Below are positions 36,492-46,300 of a DNA stretch of 64,000 nt, piece by piece. The notes beneath the pieces are model-generated. The model had not been told where the DNA came from. It searched no databases and saw only the letters and a list, made by a program, of their open reading frames with translations. Source of the DNA: Congregibacter variabilis (lineage in GTDB: Bacteria; Pseudomonadota; Gammaproteobacteria; Pseudomonadales; Halieaceae). The stretch is from positions 1,674,001 to 1,738,000 of the forward strand of contig NZ_CP136864.1 of NCBI RefSeq assembly GCF_045689235.1, in the 5' to 3' direction. The stretch's first letter is position 1, and each line of letters starts with the position of its first letter. A program made the translations under genes and the position numbers.

Positions 36492-37586
36492 ATGGGATTT
36501 AAATGTGGCATCGTTGGTCTACCCAACGTCGGCAAATCAACACTGTTTAACGCACTGACCCGCGCGGGTATCGACGCAGAGAACTTCCCGTTTTGTACCA
36601 TCGAGCCCAATGCGGGCGTAGTGCCCGTGCCCGACCCCCGGCAAGAGAAGATCTCTGAACTGGTTAAGCCGCAAAAACAAATTGCCACGACCATGGAGTT
36701 TGTAGATATTGCAGGCCTGGTAGCCGGTGCCAGCAAGGGTGAGGGCCTGGGTAATCAGTTTTTGGCCAATATTCGCGAAACCGATGCCATTGCTCACGTG
36801 GTGCGGTGCTTTGAAGACGAGAACGTGATCCATGTGGCCAATGCTATCGATCCCGCTGCAGACATCGAAATCATCAATACCGAGTTGGCGCTGTCGGATC
36901 TGGATAGCTGCGAAAAGCAGCTCTCCAAAGTCGTGCGCACCGCAAAAGGCGGTGACAAAGAATCCATCGCCATGAAAGCGCTGCTGGAGAACAAACTACT
37001 GCCACACCTTAACGAGGCAAAACCCATTCGTGCGCTTTCGCTGGATGACAACGAGAAAGCATTGGTCAAATCGCTATTCTTGCTCACCAGCAAGCCTACG
37101 CTATACATCGCCAACGTTGATGAAGACGGGCTTGAGGGCAACGCACACGTCGACGTGGTGCGCGCTATTGCGGCGGAAGAAAACGCCGAGCTGGTGGTGA
37201 TATGCAACAAGCTGGAGTCCGAGATTGTTGAACTTGAGGACGACGAACGAGCAGAGTTTCTGGCCGATATGGGCATGGAGGAGCCGGGACTGAATCGCGT
37301 TATCCGTGCGGGTTATCAGCTACTCAATCTGCAGACTTACTTTACGGCAGGTCCGCAGGAGGTTCGCGCCTGGACCGTAAAGGTTGGGGCCACCGCGCCA
37401 GAAGCTGCAGGAGTCATTCACACGGATTTTCAAAAAGGCTTCATCCGCGCCGAAGTGGTTGGCTATGAGGACTTCATCACCCACAAGGGTGAGCAAGGGG
37501 CTAAGGATGCCGGTCGCTGGCGCCTGGAGGGTAAGGAGTACGTGGTGCAGGATGGGGATGTGGTGCATTTTAGGTTTAATGTCTAA
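36492..37586 (+). CDS. ychF: Redox-regulated ATPase YchF
   Basis: YchF is an Obg-family P-loop ATPase (OLA1 type) that binds ribosomes and is linked to stress responses. The 364-residue protein has G1 GLPNVGKSTLFN, switch region motifs with DIAGLVAGASKGEGLGNQFL, the coiled-coil insertion and the C-terminal TGS-like domain (FTAGPQEVRAWTVKVGATAP). Part of this gene (codons for about residues 236-293) is found again as a ruined copy at 55.87-56.04 kb. Confidence 0.97.
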   Translation: MGFKCGIVGLPNVGKSTLFNALTRAGIDAENFPFCTIEPNAGVVPVPDPRQEKISELVKPQKQIATTMEFVDIAGLVAGASKGEGLGNQFLANIRETDAIAHVVRCFEDENVIHVANAIDPAADIEIINTELALSDLDSCEKQLSKVVRTAKGGDKESIAMKALLENKLLPHLNEAKPIRALSLDDNEKALVKSLFLLTSKPTLYIANVDEDGLEGNAHVDVVRAIAAEENAELVVICNKLESEIVELEDDERAEFLADMGMEEPGLNRVIRAGYQLLNLQTYFTAGPQEVRAWTVKVGATAPEAAGVIHTDFQKGFIRAEVVGYEDFITHKGEQGAKDAGRWRLEGKEYVVQDGDVVHFRFNV

Positions 37587-37704
37587 ACCAGCGATCCAGC
37601 AAACGCGTATTTGATTTAACTGTTGAATACGTCGCCTAAGTAACTACATCTTGCAAAACTACAAGATCTACCACAGCCCTCCTCCCGCCCCAGCCCCCAC
37701 GGCC

Positions 37705-38394
37705 ATGGGCTTCCCTAATCTGCGCGGCGAATGGAAAGTCGGTAGTGAGGCAGTGCGGTTGGGGCTCTCATCGCCGCAGTTGATTCGTGCACCGCGAGGC
37801 CACGGCGAGCCAGTGTTGCTGCTACCGGGCTTTAAAGCGCCCGAGACGTCGATGTACCCGCTGCGTCGGTTGCTGCGACTAAAAGGCTACGACGCTCATA
37901 CCTGGGGCCTTGGCGTGAATCAGGGTGACGTGCAGAGTTACGTTGATGCCCTCAAACCCCGCATAAAAGAACTGTCCGAGTCGAAAGGCTCCGCCGTGGC
38001 GCTTATCGGCTGGAGTCTCGGCGGTGTTGTCGCCCGAGAAATCGCGCGAGAGATTCCACAACACGTCAGTACCATAGTGACGTACGGCACACCGGTGATT
38101 GGCGGGCCGTCGTTTACCGTAGGCGCTGCATCCTACAGCGCTGCAGATCGTGAACACATTAATCGACTCATCAGAGAGCGTAACGCGGCTAACCCTATCC
38201 AAACGCCGCTGGCGATTGTGTTTACCCGGGGGGACACCATTGTGTCCTGGCCAGCGTGCATTGATCGATTCAGCCCTAACGCGACCCACTACGAAGTCGA
38301 TGCAACGCATTTTTCTATGGGGATTGATCCGACGGTCTGGGGAATTGTTTTAGATCGCCTACAGCAGGCCTCTTCAAGATCTCCAGGACCTTGA
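37705..38394 (+). CDS. Alpha/beta hydrolase
   Basis: This is an alpha/beta-hydrolase fold protein of unknown substrate. It has the PVLLLPGFKAPE oxyanion region, the nucleophile elbow GWSLGG (Gly-x-Ser-x-Gly) and a C-terminal VDATHFSMG with the likely catalytic His. It may be a lipase or esterase of the PGAP1-like kind. The start is unsure: an in-frame TTG at 37651 would add 18 Pro-rich residues, and neither start has a clear ribosome-binding site. A decayed fragment of this gene occurs at about 56.05-56.14 kb. It converges with the tolC-like gene two bases away. Confidence 0.8.
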   Translation: MGFPNLRGEWKVGSEAVRLGLSSPQLIRAPRGHGEPVLLLPGFKAPETSMYPLRRLLRLKGYDAHTWGLGVNQGDVQSYVDALKPRIKELSESKGSAVALIGWSLGGVVAREIAREIPQHVSTIVTYGTPVIGGPSFTVGAASYSAADREHINRLIRERNAANPIQTPLAIVFTRGDTIVSWPACIDRFSPNATHYEVDATHFSMGIDPTVWGIVLDRLQQASSRSPGP

Positions 38395-38396
38395 GC

Positions 38397-40217
38397 TTAC
38401 TTCGCGCTGGACTGACCCGCAGAGGCAAGCACAGCAGCTGAGCCGGGCAAAGTGATGGTGTAGCCTGCTTTGATGCTGTTGGGATCACCCAGATTGAAGG
38501 CATCAGGGTTCAAGTCTTGTATTGCCGCGATTGTCGCTGGCACTGACTCCCCTTCAAGACGAAAACGTGACGCGATCGCCCATAGGGTTTCGTTAGCCTG
38601 CACGGTATACGTCCGCGGCTGATCGAGTTTTGGCGCCTGAGCAATCTGCACGGTTACCGGCAGTGCAGTCGCACTATCACTGCGCTCTTCGCTAACCTCA
38701 CTGACCTCGTTAAGAAGTTCCGTGGAAGAACCCGCCGCTCTGTCCAGGCGGCGAAAGATCGCCTCTTGATCGATATCCAGCGCGCCGGGAAAGCCATCGG
38801 GACATCGAGGAATCTCTTCTTTGTCCTTACGCTGCAGATCAAGCTCGAGCTCAGCAATTTTTTCTGCATTAAAGCCGCTGGCATCCAGGGCACGCGTCAG
38901 CGCTCCAATGCTTGCCAGTGTGTTGGCCTGCGCTGCCAACAGCTGCGTCTGCGCAGAGATCAAGGCACGTTGCGTGTTGAAGTATTCGTTCTGGCTATCC
39001 AGAAGATCCAGCAGCGAACGCTGACCAATATCAAACTGGTCGTTGTAGGCCCGCCGGGTCTTGTCCTGCGCGTCCAACTGCTGCGTTAGGTAGGAGACCT
39101 GCCTGCGGAGCACATCAACATCATTAAATGCGATCATGGTCTCGCGGCGCACGGACAAACAGGCGTCCTTACGCAACTCTACCGCTGAGTAGTAACGGCT
39201 TGCGGCCTCACGGCGGCGAGCGCTGTCAGAGCCGCCCCGATACAGGTTATAGCTCATCACCACTTCTACCGCCTGCAGATCGTAGTCACCAAGAATACCG
39301 TCGGTATTGCTCTCTTGCTCATTGCGATAGCGCAGATCAAGACGCGGATAAAAAGCGCCTCGCGTGGCATTGGATGATTCTCGCGATGATCGCAACTCCT
39401 CGATGGCACGGTTAATCTCGGGACTATTCTCGTACGCCAGACTCAAAGCCTGATCGCGAGACACCGGTAATGCCGACTCCGGCATCTGCGGCATGGGAAG
39501 CGTCTTTGCCGGCAGCAAACCAACAATGCGCTGAAACTCTGCACGGGTATCGTGAAGATTGGTGACCTCGGTAAGCAGGTTGGATTCTGCCAGCGCAAGG
39601 CGCGCTGTCGCCTGTTCCAGATCGACACGTTGGCTCACGCCACCCGCCGCGCGCTCCGCAATCTTGTTAAAGACCTGACGATGCACAACGTAGTTTTGCT
39701 CTGCGAATTGCACCAGGCGCTGATAAAGCACCGTATTCACATATGCCTGCGTCGCAGTGACTGCAACCTCCTGGGAGGCCGCTTCGAAATCGTAGTAGCG
39801 TGCCAGTTTTTCGTAGCGCTTAGCTCGCGCCTCGTCACGACTTTGAAAGCCATCAAAAAGTAGTTGGGTAATGGAGAACCGAAGAGAGTCTGACTCGTAG
39901 TCGCCAAAATCAGCTATGGGAGTCTGTCGCTCCTGACTGGAATAATTCCCGGACAAATCGACGCTTGGCAGCATATCGCCGCGCTCTGCTCGCTCGGACG
40001 CGCGCGTCGCCTCAAACTCATAGTAGGCAGAAGTTACCGCAGGGTTACTGGCTAGCGCCGTTACTATCGCCTCGCCATAGGTCGCCACTTGCTGCGATAA
40101 AGCCGCAGGCACCCATGCAGCAAACAAGGAGATGCACATTAACGCTGCACAGCGCATCCCCGGCAGTTTTTTTCTTCGGATTTTCAAAGCTGCTTTCCGG
40201 TCTTTTGAGTACCACAT
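38397..40217 (-). CDS. TolC-family outer-membrane channel with C-terminal LysM domain
   Basis: This is the outer-membrane component of the type I secretion system of the locus (LapE role). After a signal peptide (hydrophobic core ALMCISLFAAW; an in-frame ATG at 40157 is an alternative start) comes a TolC/AggA-type domain of about 430 residues with two helical repeats. The phrases SITQLLFDGFQSRDEARAKR and QFDIGQRSLLDLLDSQNEYF are typical. Residues about 545-597 form a LysM module (TYTVQANETLWAIASRFR through AGYTITLP), joined by a Ser/Glu-rich linker. LysM binds peptidoglycan, so the fusion may fix the channel to the wall. It is divergent from lapG. Confidence 0.9.
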   Translation of the reverse strand: MWYSKDRKAALKIRRKKLPGMRCAALMCISLFAAWVPAALSQQVATYGEAIVTALASNPAVTSAYYEFEATRASERAERGDMLPSVDLSGNYSSQERQTPIADFGDYESDSLRFSITQLLFDGFQSRDEARAKRYEKLARYYDFEAASQEVAVTATQAYVNTVLYQRLVQFAEQNYVVHRQVFNKIAERAAGGVSQRVDLEQATARLALAESNLLTEVTNLHDTRAEFQRIVGLLPAKTLPMPQMPESALPVSRDQALSLAYENSPEINRAIEELRSSRESSNATRGAFYPRLDLRYRNEQESNTDGILGDYDLQAVEVVMSYNLYRGGSDSARRREAASRYYSAVELRKDACLSVRRETMIAFNDVDVLRRQVSYLTQQLDAQDKTRRAYNDQFDIGQRSLLDLLDSQNEYFNTQRALISAQTQLLAAQANTLASIGALTRALDASGFNAEKIAELELDLQRKDKEEIPRCPDGFPGALDIDQEAIFRRLDRAAGSSTELLNEVSEVSEERSDSATALPVTVQIAQAPKLDQPRTYTVQANETLWAIASRFRLEGESVPATIAAIQDLNPDAFNLGDPNSIKAGYTITLPGSAAVLASAGQSSAK

Positions 40218-40318
40218 CAGGACCGCACCATCACAGTACCTGCGCAGACCTCTAATATATTTTATCTACGCTAGCATTTTAGGGCGACGAATCGCGGTTT
40301 CACAGCGCAAATCGATAT

Positions 40319-40324
40319 TATACT
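40319..40324 (+). promoter_or_regulatory. Possible -10 element of the lapG-lapD operon
   Basis: TATACT lies 28 bases before the lapG start in the 135-base region between the divergent tolC-like and lapG genes. Only a weak -35 (GTTTCA, 16-base spacing) is visible, so this is tentative. Confidence 0.28.
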
Positions 40325-40352
40325 GTGACCAGATACTCATTACGGCAAGCGC

Positions 40353-41045
40353 ATGCCCATAAACACACAAGGTTGGCGACTGCTTTCGCTCACCCTCTGT
40401 TTTGTTGCCTTCCTGGGCTTTGTGAGGGGCGCCGCGTTATCAGACTCCATTGAATTCGAAACCTTACGCAAAGCTGCGGTGACGCGTTTTGGTGCTGATG
40501 CGGTGGCCTCCGTGTCTGACTGGGAGAAGTTTATCGCCGGATCAGGCTCCGCACCTGTGCTTACGCAGCTAAGCGCGACCAACGACTTTTTTAATGGCCG
40601 CCTGCGATGGGCCACTGATGAAGAAATCTATGGTGTAGAGGACTACTGGGCAACGCCGCTGGAAACGCTCGGTTCCGGCGAAGCTGATTGCGAAGACTTT
40701 ACCATTGCCAAGTACATAACCCTTCTCGCCCTTGGCGTAGACCCAAAGAGTCTGCGACTTGTGTACGTAAAGGCCTTTCGGCCCGGCGGTTTGAACCAGG
40801 CGCACATGGTGCTTGCCTGGTATGAAAATCCAACCGCGGTGCCGCTCATTCTCGACAACATAAACACCGCGGTGCTTCCCGCCGTAAACCGTCAGGATCT
40901 GACACCCATTTTCAGCTTTAATGCCGATGACCTTTGGATCAGCGGTGCGAATGACCCGAGCAGTGCAAACCCGCAGTTGCGGATTTCACGCTGGAGACAG
41001 GTCCTTGAACGCATTGCTAACGAAGGCTTCAGGGCAACCTGGTAG
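40353..41045 (+). CDS. lapG: LapG-like periplasmic transglutaminase-type cysteine protease
   Basis: LapG cuts the N-terminus of a LapA-type adhesin and so frees it from the outer membrane when c-di-GMP is low. The 230-residue protein has a signal peptide or anchor at about residues 8-27 and the bacterial transglutaminase-like fold. The catalytic triad is Cys113 (GEADCEDF), His151 (NQAHMVLAW) and Asp168 (LDNI). The spacing of 38 and 17 residues closely follows the P. fluorescens enzyme. It is followed after 9 bases by the lapD-like gene. Confidence 0.93.
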   Translation: MPINTQGWRLLSLTLCFVAFLGFVRGAALSDSIEFETLRKAAVTRFGADAVASVSDWEKFIAGSGSAPVLTQLSATNDFFNGRLRWATDEEIYGVEDYWATPLETLGSGEADCEDFTIAKYITLLALGVDPKSLRLVYVKAFRPGGLNQAHMVLAWYENPTAVPLILDNINTAVLPAVNRQDLTPIFSFNADDLWISGANDPSSANPQLRISRWRQVLERIANEGFRATW

Positions 41046-41054
41046 GAGAGCAGC

Positions 41055-42971
41055 ATGTCCCTCTATCGACAATTATGGATCGCCATCGCCGTGCTGATGC
41101 TGGTTATCTTTAGCATCACATTCATCATAAACGGCGTCAGCAGCAGTCGCTATCTGGAGGAGCAACTGCTGATCAAAAACAACGATGACGTGGCCGCCGT
41201 AGCGCTATCGCTGTCGCAGCAGAACCTTGACCCGGTGTCACTGGAGATACAGCTGTCTACGCTCCTGGATCATGGCTCATACACCTGGGTAGAGTTTCGC
41301 CAAGCTGATGGCAAAGTCAGCTTTAACCGCACACAGACCTTCAGCACGAGTAACGCTCCCGCCTGGCTAAAAACCCTTTTTCCTATTGAGTCTGCACCGG
41401 CCTCCGCGGACGTAAGCAGCGGCTGGACACAGCTGGGCACGCTGTCTCTGCGCAGCGATAGTGCCTTTGCCTACGATGAACTATGGTCTAGCGCCAAACG
41501 CTCTTTACTCGCCCTGATCATTGCCACAGCCCTGGCAGGCGGACTTGGATCTCTGTTACTGCGCGCTATTCTTGCGCCATTGGGACGAGTCGTCGATCAA
41601 GCCGAAGCTCTTGGAGAGCGGCGTTTCATCAAAACCACAGAACCTAAAACTCTGGAGTTCGCTCGGGTCACCCGAGCAATGAACACGCTTACCGAGCGTA
41701 TCGAAGCCATGCTGACCAAGGAGGCCAATCGCCTCACCGAACGAAGAGTGAGCGAGGAGTTCGACTCACTTGCGGGCATCTATACTCGCCGTGCCTTCCT
41801 TTCGCGTCTCGATGCCTATATCAACGCCGAAGACTCCACTGCTGAAGGATCTATCGCTGTAATTCGACTTACGGGATTCACCGCGGTAAACGAGCGCTTT
41901 GGTCGAGATATCACAGACCGATTCATTCGCGCCCTGGGCGAAGCTCTCCAGGCGCAAGAGCAACAATCACCCACAACGCTCTGTGGCCGCTTGAGCGGTG
42001 GCGACTTTGCGCTCCTGCGCCCCGAGGACAACAACGCTTTACAACTTCTGAGTGAGCTTCGAGAAAGCATAACTGCCATCATCGAAAGATTTGAATTAAG
42101 CGAAGAGATCACTGTGGTCAGTGCATGCGCGAACTATGCCGCGGCTGATGCTGGCGATGCTCTTCTTGCAGAGCTTGAGGGATCACTTCAGGACGAGAAC
42201 CTTCACTCGACACAACCACGAGAATCCACCGTACATAAGTACGGTGGCGAATCAGCGGAGCAACAAGGCGCCGATTTTTGGAACTCGCTGTTGCGAGACG
42301 CGCTGTCGTCACAACGCTTTGAGCTTCAGTTTTTCCCGGTAAACGACGCGAATAATCAACGCCTGCAATCAGTGGGTATGCTGCGCCTGGATCAGGATGA
42401 AACCCGCTTTACCGCAGGACAGATCATGCCTTGGGTTAACCGCCTGAACCTCAACCAACAGGTTGATCGCGCGGTGATAGATCTGGCCCTAAAGAGCGCC
42501 CGCCGCGTAGAGGGTATGCTTTGCATTAATCTGTCTAATGGAGCCTTGACGGATGATAGCTTCAAGGACTGGCTGGACGCGGCGTTTGCGGCTGACCCTG
42601 ACAACGCACGCAGGCTTTGTATTGATTTCACCGAATCTGCGACCTACGCTCATGCGACAGCCTTCAAGGCGATACAACAAGTACTAAAAACCTATGGCGC
42701 GTCAATTGGCATCAAGCATATGGGCCATCAACTCAAAAAAATGGGTTCTCTGGCAGACCTTGGCGCAGATTATTTAAAGGTCGATCAGTTGTTTGTGCGC
42801 GGCATCCATAGCAACGAAGGCGATAGAACCGTGTTGAAAGCTTACGCTGCCATCGCCCAGTCGCTTGGCGCAGAGTGCATCGCAGAAGGAGTCCAAAATT
42901 CGCAAGAATCTGTCACGGCATTCGCATGTGGTGCCACAGCGGTTACCGGACCCGGCGTCGCCAAAGACTAG
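41055..42971 (+). CDS. lapD: LapD-like c-di-GMP receptor with degenerate GGDEF and EAL domains
   Basis: LapD binds c-di-GMP through an inactive EAL domain and then sequesters LapG in the periplasm. The 638-residue protein has a membrane helix at about 8-27, a periplasmic LapD/MoxY-type domain to about 148, a second helix at about 150-170 and HAMP to about 225. The GGDEF domain follows at about 240-390, then EAL to the end. Both active sites are degenerate: SGGDF replaces GGDEF (314-318), and the EAL motif reads LRL near 443-445. Trp124 (SSGW) fits the position of the LapG-contacting Trp of LapD. Its stop overlaps the stop of the convergent 115-codon frame. Confidence 0.93.
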   Translation: MSLYRQLWIAIAVLMLVIFSITFIINGVSSSRYLEEQLLIKNNDDVAAVALSLSQQNLDPVSLEIQLSTLLDHGSYTWVEFRQADGKVSFNRTQTFSTSNAPAWLKTLFPIESAPASADVSSGWTQLGTLSLRSDSAFAYDELWSSAKRSLLALIIATALAGGLGSLLLRAILAPLGRVVDQAEALGERRFIKTTEPKTLEFARVTRAMNTLTERIEAMLTKEANRLTERRVSEEFDSLAGIYTRRAFLSRLDAYINAEDSTAEGSIAVIRLTGFTAVNERFGRDITDRFIRALGEALQAQEQQSPTTLCGRLSGGDFALLRPEDNNALQLLSELRESITAIIERFELSEEITVVSACANYAAADAGDALLAELEGSLQDENLHSTQPRESTVHKYGGESAEQQGADFWNSLLRDALSSQRFELQFFPVNDANNQRLQSVGMLRLDQDETRFTAGQIMPWVNRLNLNQQVDRAVIDLALKSARRVEGMLCINLSNGALTDDSFKDWLDAAFAADPDNARRLCIDFTESATYAHATAFKAIQQVLKTYGASIGIKHMGHQLKKMGSLADLGADYLKVDQLFVRGIHSNEGDRTVLKAYAAIAQSLGAECIAEGVQNSQESVTAFACGATAVTGPGVAKD

Positions 42972-43288
42972 ATCCGCTGATCATCATCGATGAGATCCAG
43001 CGGATTATCGCCGCGGCGCAGTGCTTGTCGCTCAAGGATTTTTGCCTGAGCCTTTTCTGGTAGCTCTGTGAACAGCAGGATGTTTTTGTCCATAAGAAGA
43101 TCGAGCACGTCCTCAAGAACGCGCACAAACTCTAGATCAGTGCGCGCCAGCTCTCCATCAGCGACTACCGACTCCATAAACCGCCGCAACTCCGGATCCC
43201 CGGGGGGCAGTTCCTGATCAAAGCCAGGCTGCGCGTTCTCACTGACCGCGCAGATCTCACCTTTGGCATCACGTTGCACGTAGAACAT
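42968..43288 (-). CDS. Small acidic protein of the 'tryptophan synthase subunit beta-like' family
   Basis: The protein of about 106 residues from the ATG at 43288 opens MFYVQRDAKGEI and ends in a conserved helix (LARTDLEFVRVLEDVLDLL, then FTELPEKAQAKILERQALR). It resembles small Pseudomonas proteins that carry the misleading name 'tryptophan synthase subunit beta-like'; it has no enzyme domain. The frame can start earlier at 43315, but the added residues are not typical. Its function is unknown. It shares the palindromic CTAG with the lapD stop and lies 48 bases downstream of the adhesin gene on the same strand. Confidence 0.72.
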   Translation of the reverse strand: MFYVQRDAKGEICAVSENAQPGFDQELPPGDPELRRFMESVVADGELARTDLEFVRVLEDVLDLLMDKNILLFTELPEKAQAKILERQALRRGDNPLDLIDDDQRI

Positions 43289-43336
43289 AGTCACCGACCA
43301 CCGATTGACTGACACTGTAGAAGAACACCCAAACTA

Positions 43337-46300
43337 TCAGTCCACACTACCAGACTCGGGCTTTTCATCCGTAGTCATATTCAACAGCAGATCGATTTCC
43401 ATAGCAGCAATGTCCTGCGCCGCATCGCCTGACGCGCTGGCCGGCGCAGCCGTATCATTTGCTTCAATAACCACATCGCCTGCTTCCTGTGCTAGAACCG
43501 GAATATCAATGGTCCCGTGATCTACGAGCACATCAGCGATATCGATAGCAAAGCTCGCATCCTCGGCGGTAGTTACCGAGCCATCGGTCCAAGTGACATT
43601 TGACCGCCCATGAATAGCGACATCACCATCGGCGGCAATTCCTGAGGCACTATCTTCCGTGTAGCTAAGATCAATACTTTCAACACCCAAATCATCGAGA
43701 GATCGAAGTTCGCCCTCATCTGTGACTCCGTCTGAATCGGCATCCTGCCATACGGCGAACTGGCTCCAGGCCTCGTCGCCCGGATCAAGCTGGCTATTTT
43801 GATTGGTATCGAATACCTCTGCCACGGCCTCCATATCTGTCTCAGCATTCTCGGACCATTCGGTAAAGACATATTCCCGAGTCTCGTCGACCGTGCCCGA
43901 TTGATTCGCATCAATGACCAACAGCCCATCATCTGGCGCAACCCAGGCAGTGTTTACAGACTCTCCGGTAACTTGATCGGTGAATATAACGCCCGCATCG
44001 CGGGAGAGGTACTCGACACCGTCGTCGTCTAGATCTAAGGCAATAGGCGCGCTGGACTGTTCAATAATAACCGTCGCTGGATCACTAACGTTACCCTGCT
44101 CGTCAGTCACGTCGTAGGTAAATTGCGCATTCGTAAACGAAATTGGCGCGTAGGCTACACTTTTGACCAAATAGTCACTGCTGTCTGCGTTCTTGCCAGT
44201 GCCTTGCGTAACCCCATCAACGTAGGGGGTGGCAGTAAACCTCAGTGCATAAAACGGTTGTCCAACGTCCGAAAGCGTAAAACTTCCGCCGCTACCGCCA
44301 ATGTTAAAATCGACAGGCACTCCACCGAGCGTTGCATTGGCGCGTCCGTAGAAAGTCCAGGAGCCAATCACGCTACCGTTAGCATCGAGTGCTTCGACGC
44401 GACCAGCCTCACCTTCATTCGGAAAGAGCCGCTCAATCCGCACCGTCGCTTCGGTAACCGGCCCACCCAAATTGAGAACCATTGTTTCTGAGCTGCCATT
44501 GCGATAGCCCAGCTGTTCTGGTGCCTGCTGTTGCGTATTACCTGCACTGTCAACTCCAAGCCCTGAACTAGACTGGGTGATTTGGGCATTACGACCGTTG
44601 AAGCCGCTCACAGTCACGCCCGATGCGTCCGTGGACAAATCTTGGACGACCTGTTCTGCAGGCTTAGCCCAGTAGAGCGAAGATCCGCTGTCAAATGTAT
44701 CGCCCGCTTGAGCCTGCGTATAGGAGCCGTCTCCGTTGGCATCCAGATACAAAGTTCCGTCTATGGGCGTTGAACGCAAGGTAAATACCAAATCATCCAG
44801 CTGAGTTTCGTTATCCACGCCGCCAAGCGTCGGAGTACTCTCCAGCCCTGTCCCATCAACAATGCCATCAACGTCAAAAAATACTTCGACTTGCGGATTA
44901 GTGAGCGTGCCATCCCGACCGGGCCCATCAGCTAATGCAGCAAGCGCTGTCAGCGAGTCAGCCGTTGGCGTTGTGTCAGGCTCAGCAACGTCCGTCACTG
45001 TGATCGCTACGGACGCTGGCGTAGCATCCTGAGCACCGTCATCATCAACCGATGCATAGCTAAAGCTGTCGTCACCAAAGTAGTCTGGATTGGGTGTGTA
45101 GGTCAGATTGCCGGCTTCGGCCACCGAAATGGTCTGACCCACCGTCGTCACTGCAACACCGTTTAACAGCAGCGTGCCGTTCGCAGGCAGACCAGTGATT
45201 ACAAAGCTCTCGACCGTCCCATCACTATCACTGCCGGTCAGCGTCGGCACCGCGTTAGCACTCGTATCCTCCGCAACCGTCAATGTCTTTGCGTCTGAGT
45301 CCGGGGCGACGTTCGGTGCCGGCGGCTCAGCAACATCCGTCACTGTGATCGCCACGGTCGCTGGCGTCGCATCCTGAGTACCGTCATCATCAACCGACGC
45401 ATAGCTAAAGCTGTCGTCACCAAAGTAGTCTGGATTGGGTGTGTAGGTCAGATTGCCGGCTTCGGCCACCGAAATGGTCTGACCCACCGTCGTCACTGCA
45501 ACTCCGTTTAACAGCAGCGTGCCGTTCGCAGGCAGACCAGTGATTACAAAGCTCTCGACCGTTCCGTCACTATCACTGCCGGTCAGCGTCGGCACCGCGT
45601 TAGCACTCGTATCCTCCGCAACCGTCAATGTCTTTGCGTCTGACTCCGGCGGATCGTTCACGGCGTTGACTGTCAGATTAACGGTAGCCGTGGATTCGCC
45701 GCCTTCACCATCGCTGATGGTGTATTCGAAGCTGGCAGGCCCGTTGTAATCCGCCGTCGGCGTGAATGTGACTGTGCCGTCACCGTTAAGGACTACGGTG
45801 CCATTGATCGCTGTGCCCACGCTGGCGATGCTTAAATCATCACCATCGGGATCGCTATCGTTGCCGAGCAGATCGACAGGATTAAAGGTTACGGCCACGT
45901 CCTCGTCGGTGGAACCAGTATCGTCGGTCGCCGTCGGGCCAGGGTTGGTCACGGTCCAGTCGAAGCTCTGATTGACGGAGGGATTCACGCCATCGGTGGC
46001 GGTGACTGTGACGTTGTACACGCCGCCGCCAAGCTGGGACGCACTGTTATCGATAGTGCCGGAGATTACGCCGGTGGCAGGATCAATGCTCAGACCTGCA
46101 GGTAAGCCAGTCGCGCTGTAAGTGAGCGTACTGTCCACATCGTTGAACGCGACGGAGGTGTCGACCGACGCAACAGCATCCGCATCATCATTCGCCTGGT
46201 TGCCCAGCGGCGCGATAACGACCGGCGGATCATTCACGGCGTTGACGGTCAGGTTGACCGTAGCCGTGGATTCGCCACCCTCGCCATCGATGATGGTGTA

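Noticed and set aside
43337..44300. RTX nonapeptide repeats at the adhesin C-terminus
   Set aside because: I looked for GGxGxD runs and found none; calcium motifs are of EF-hand-like type instead.
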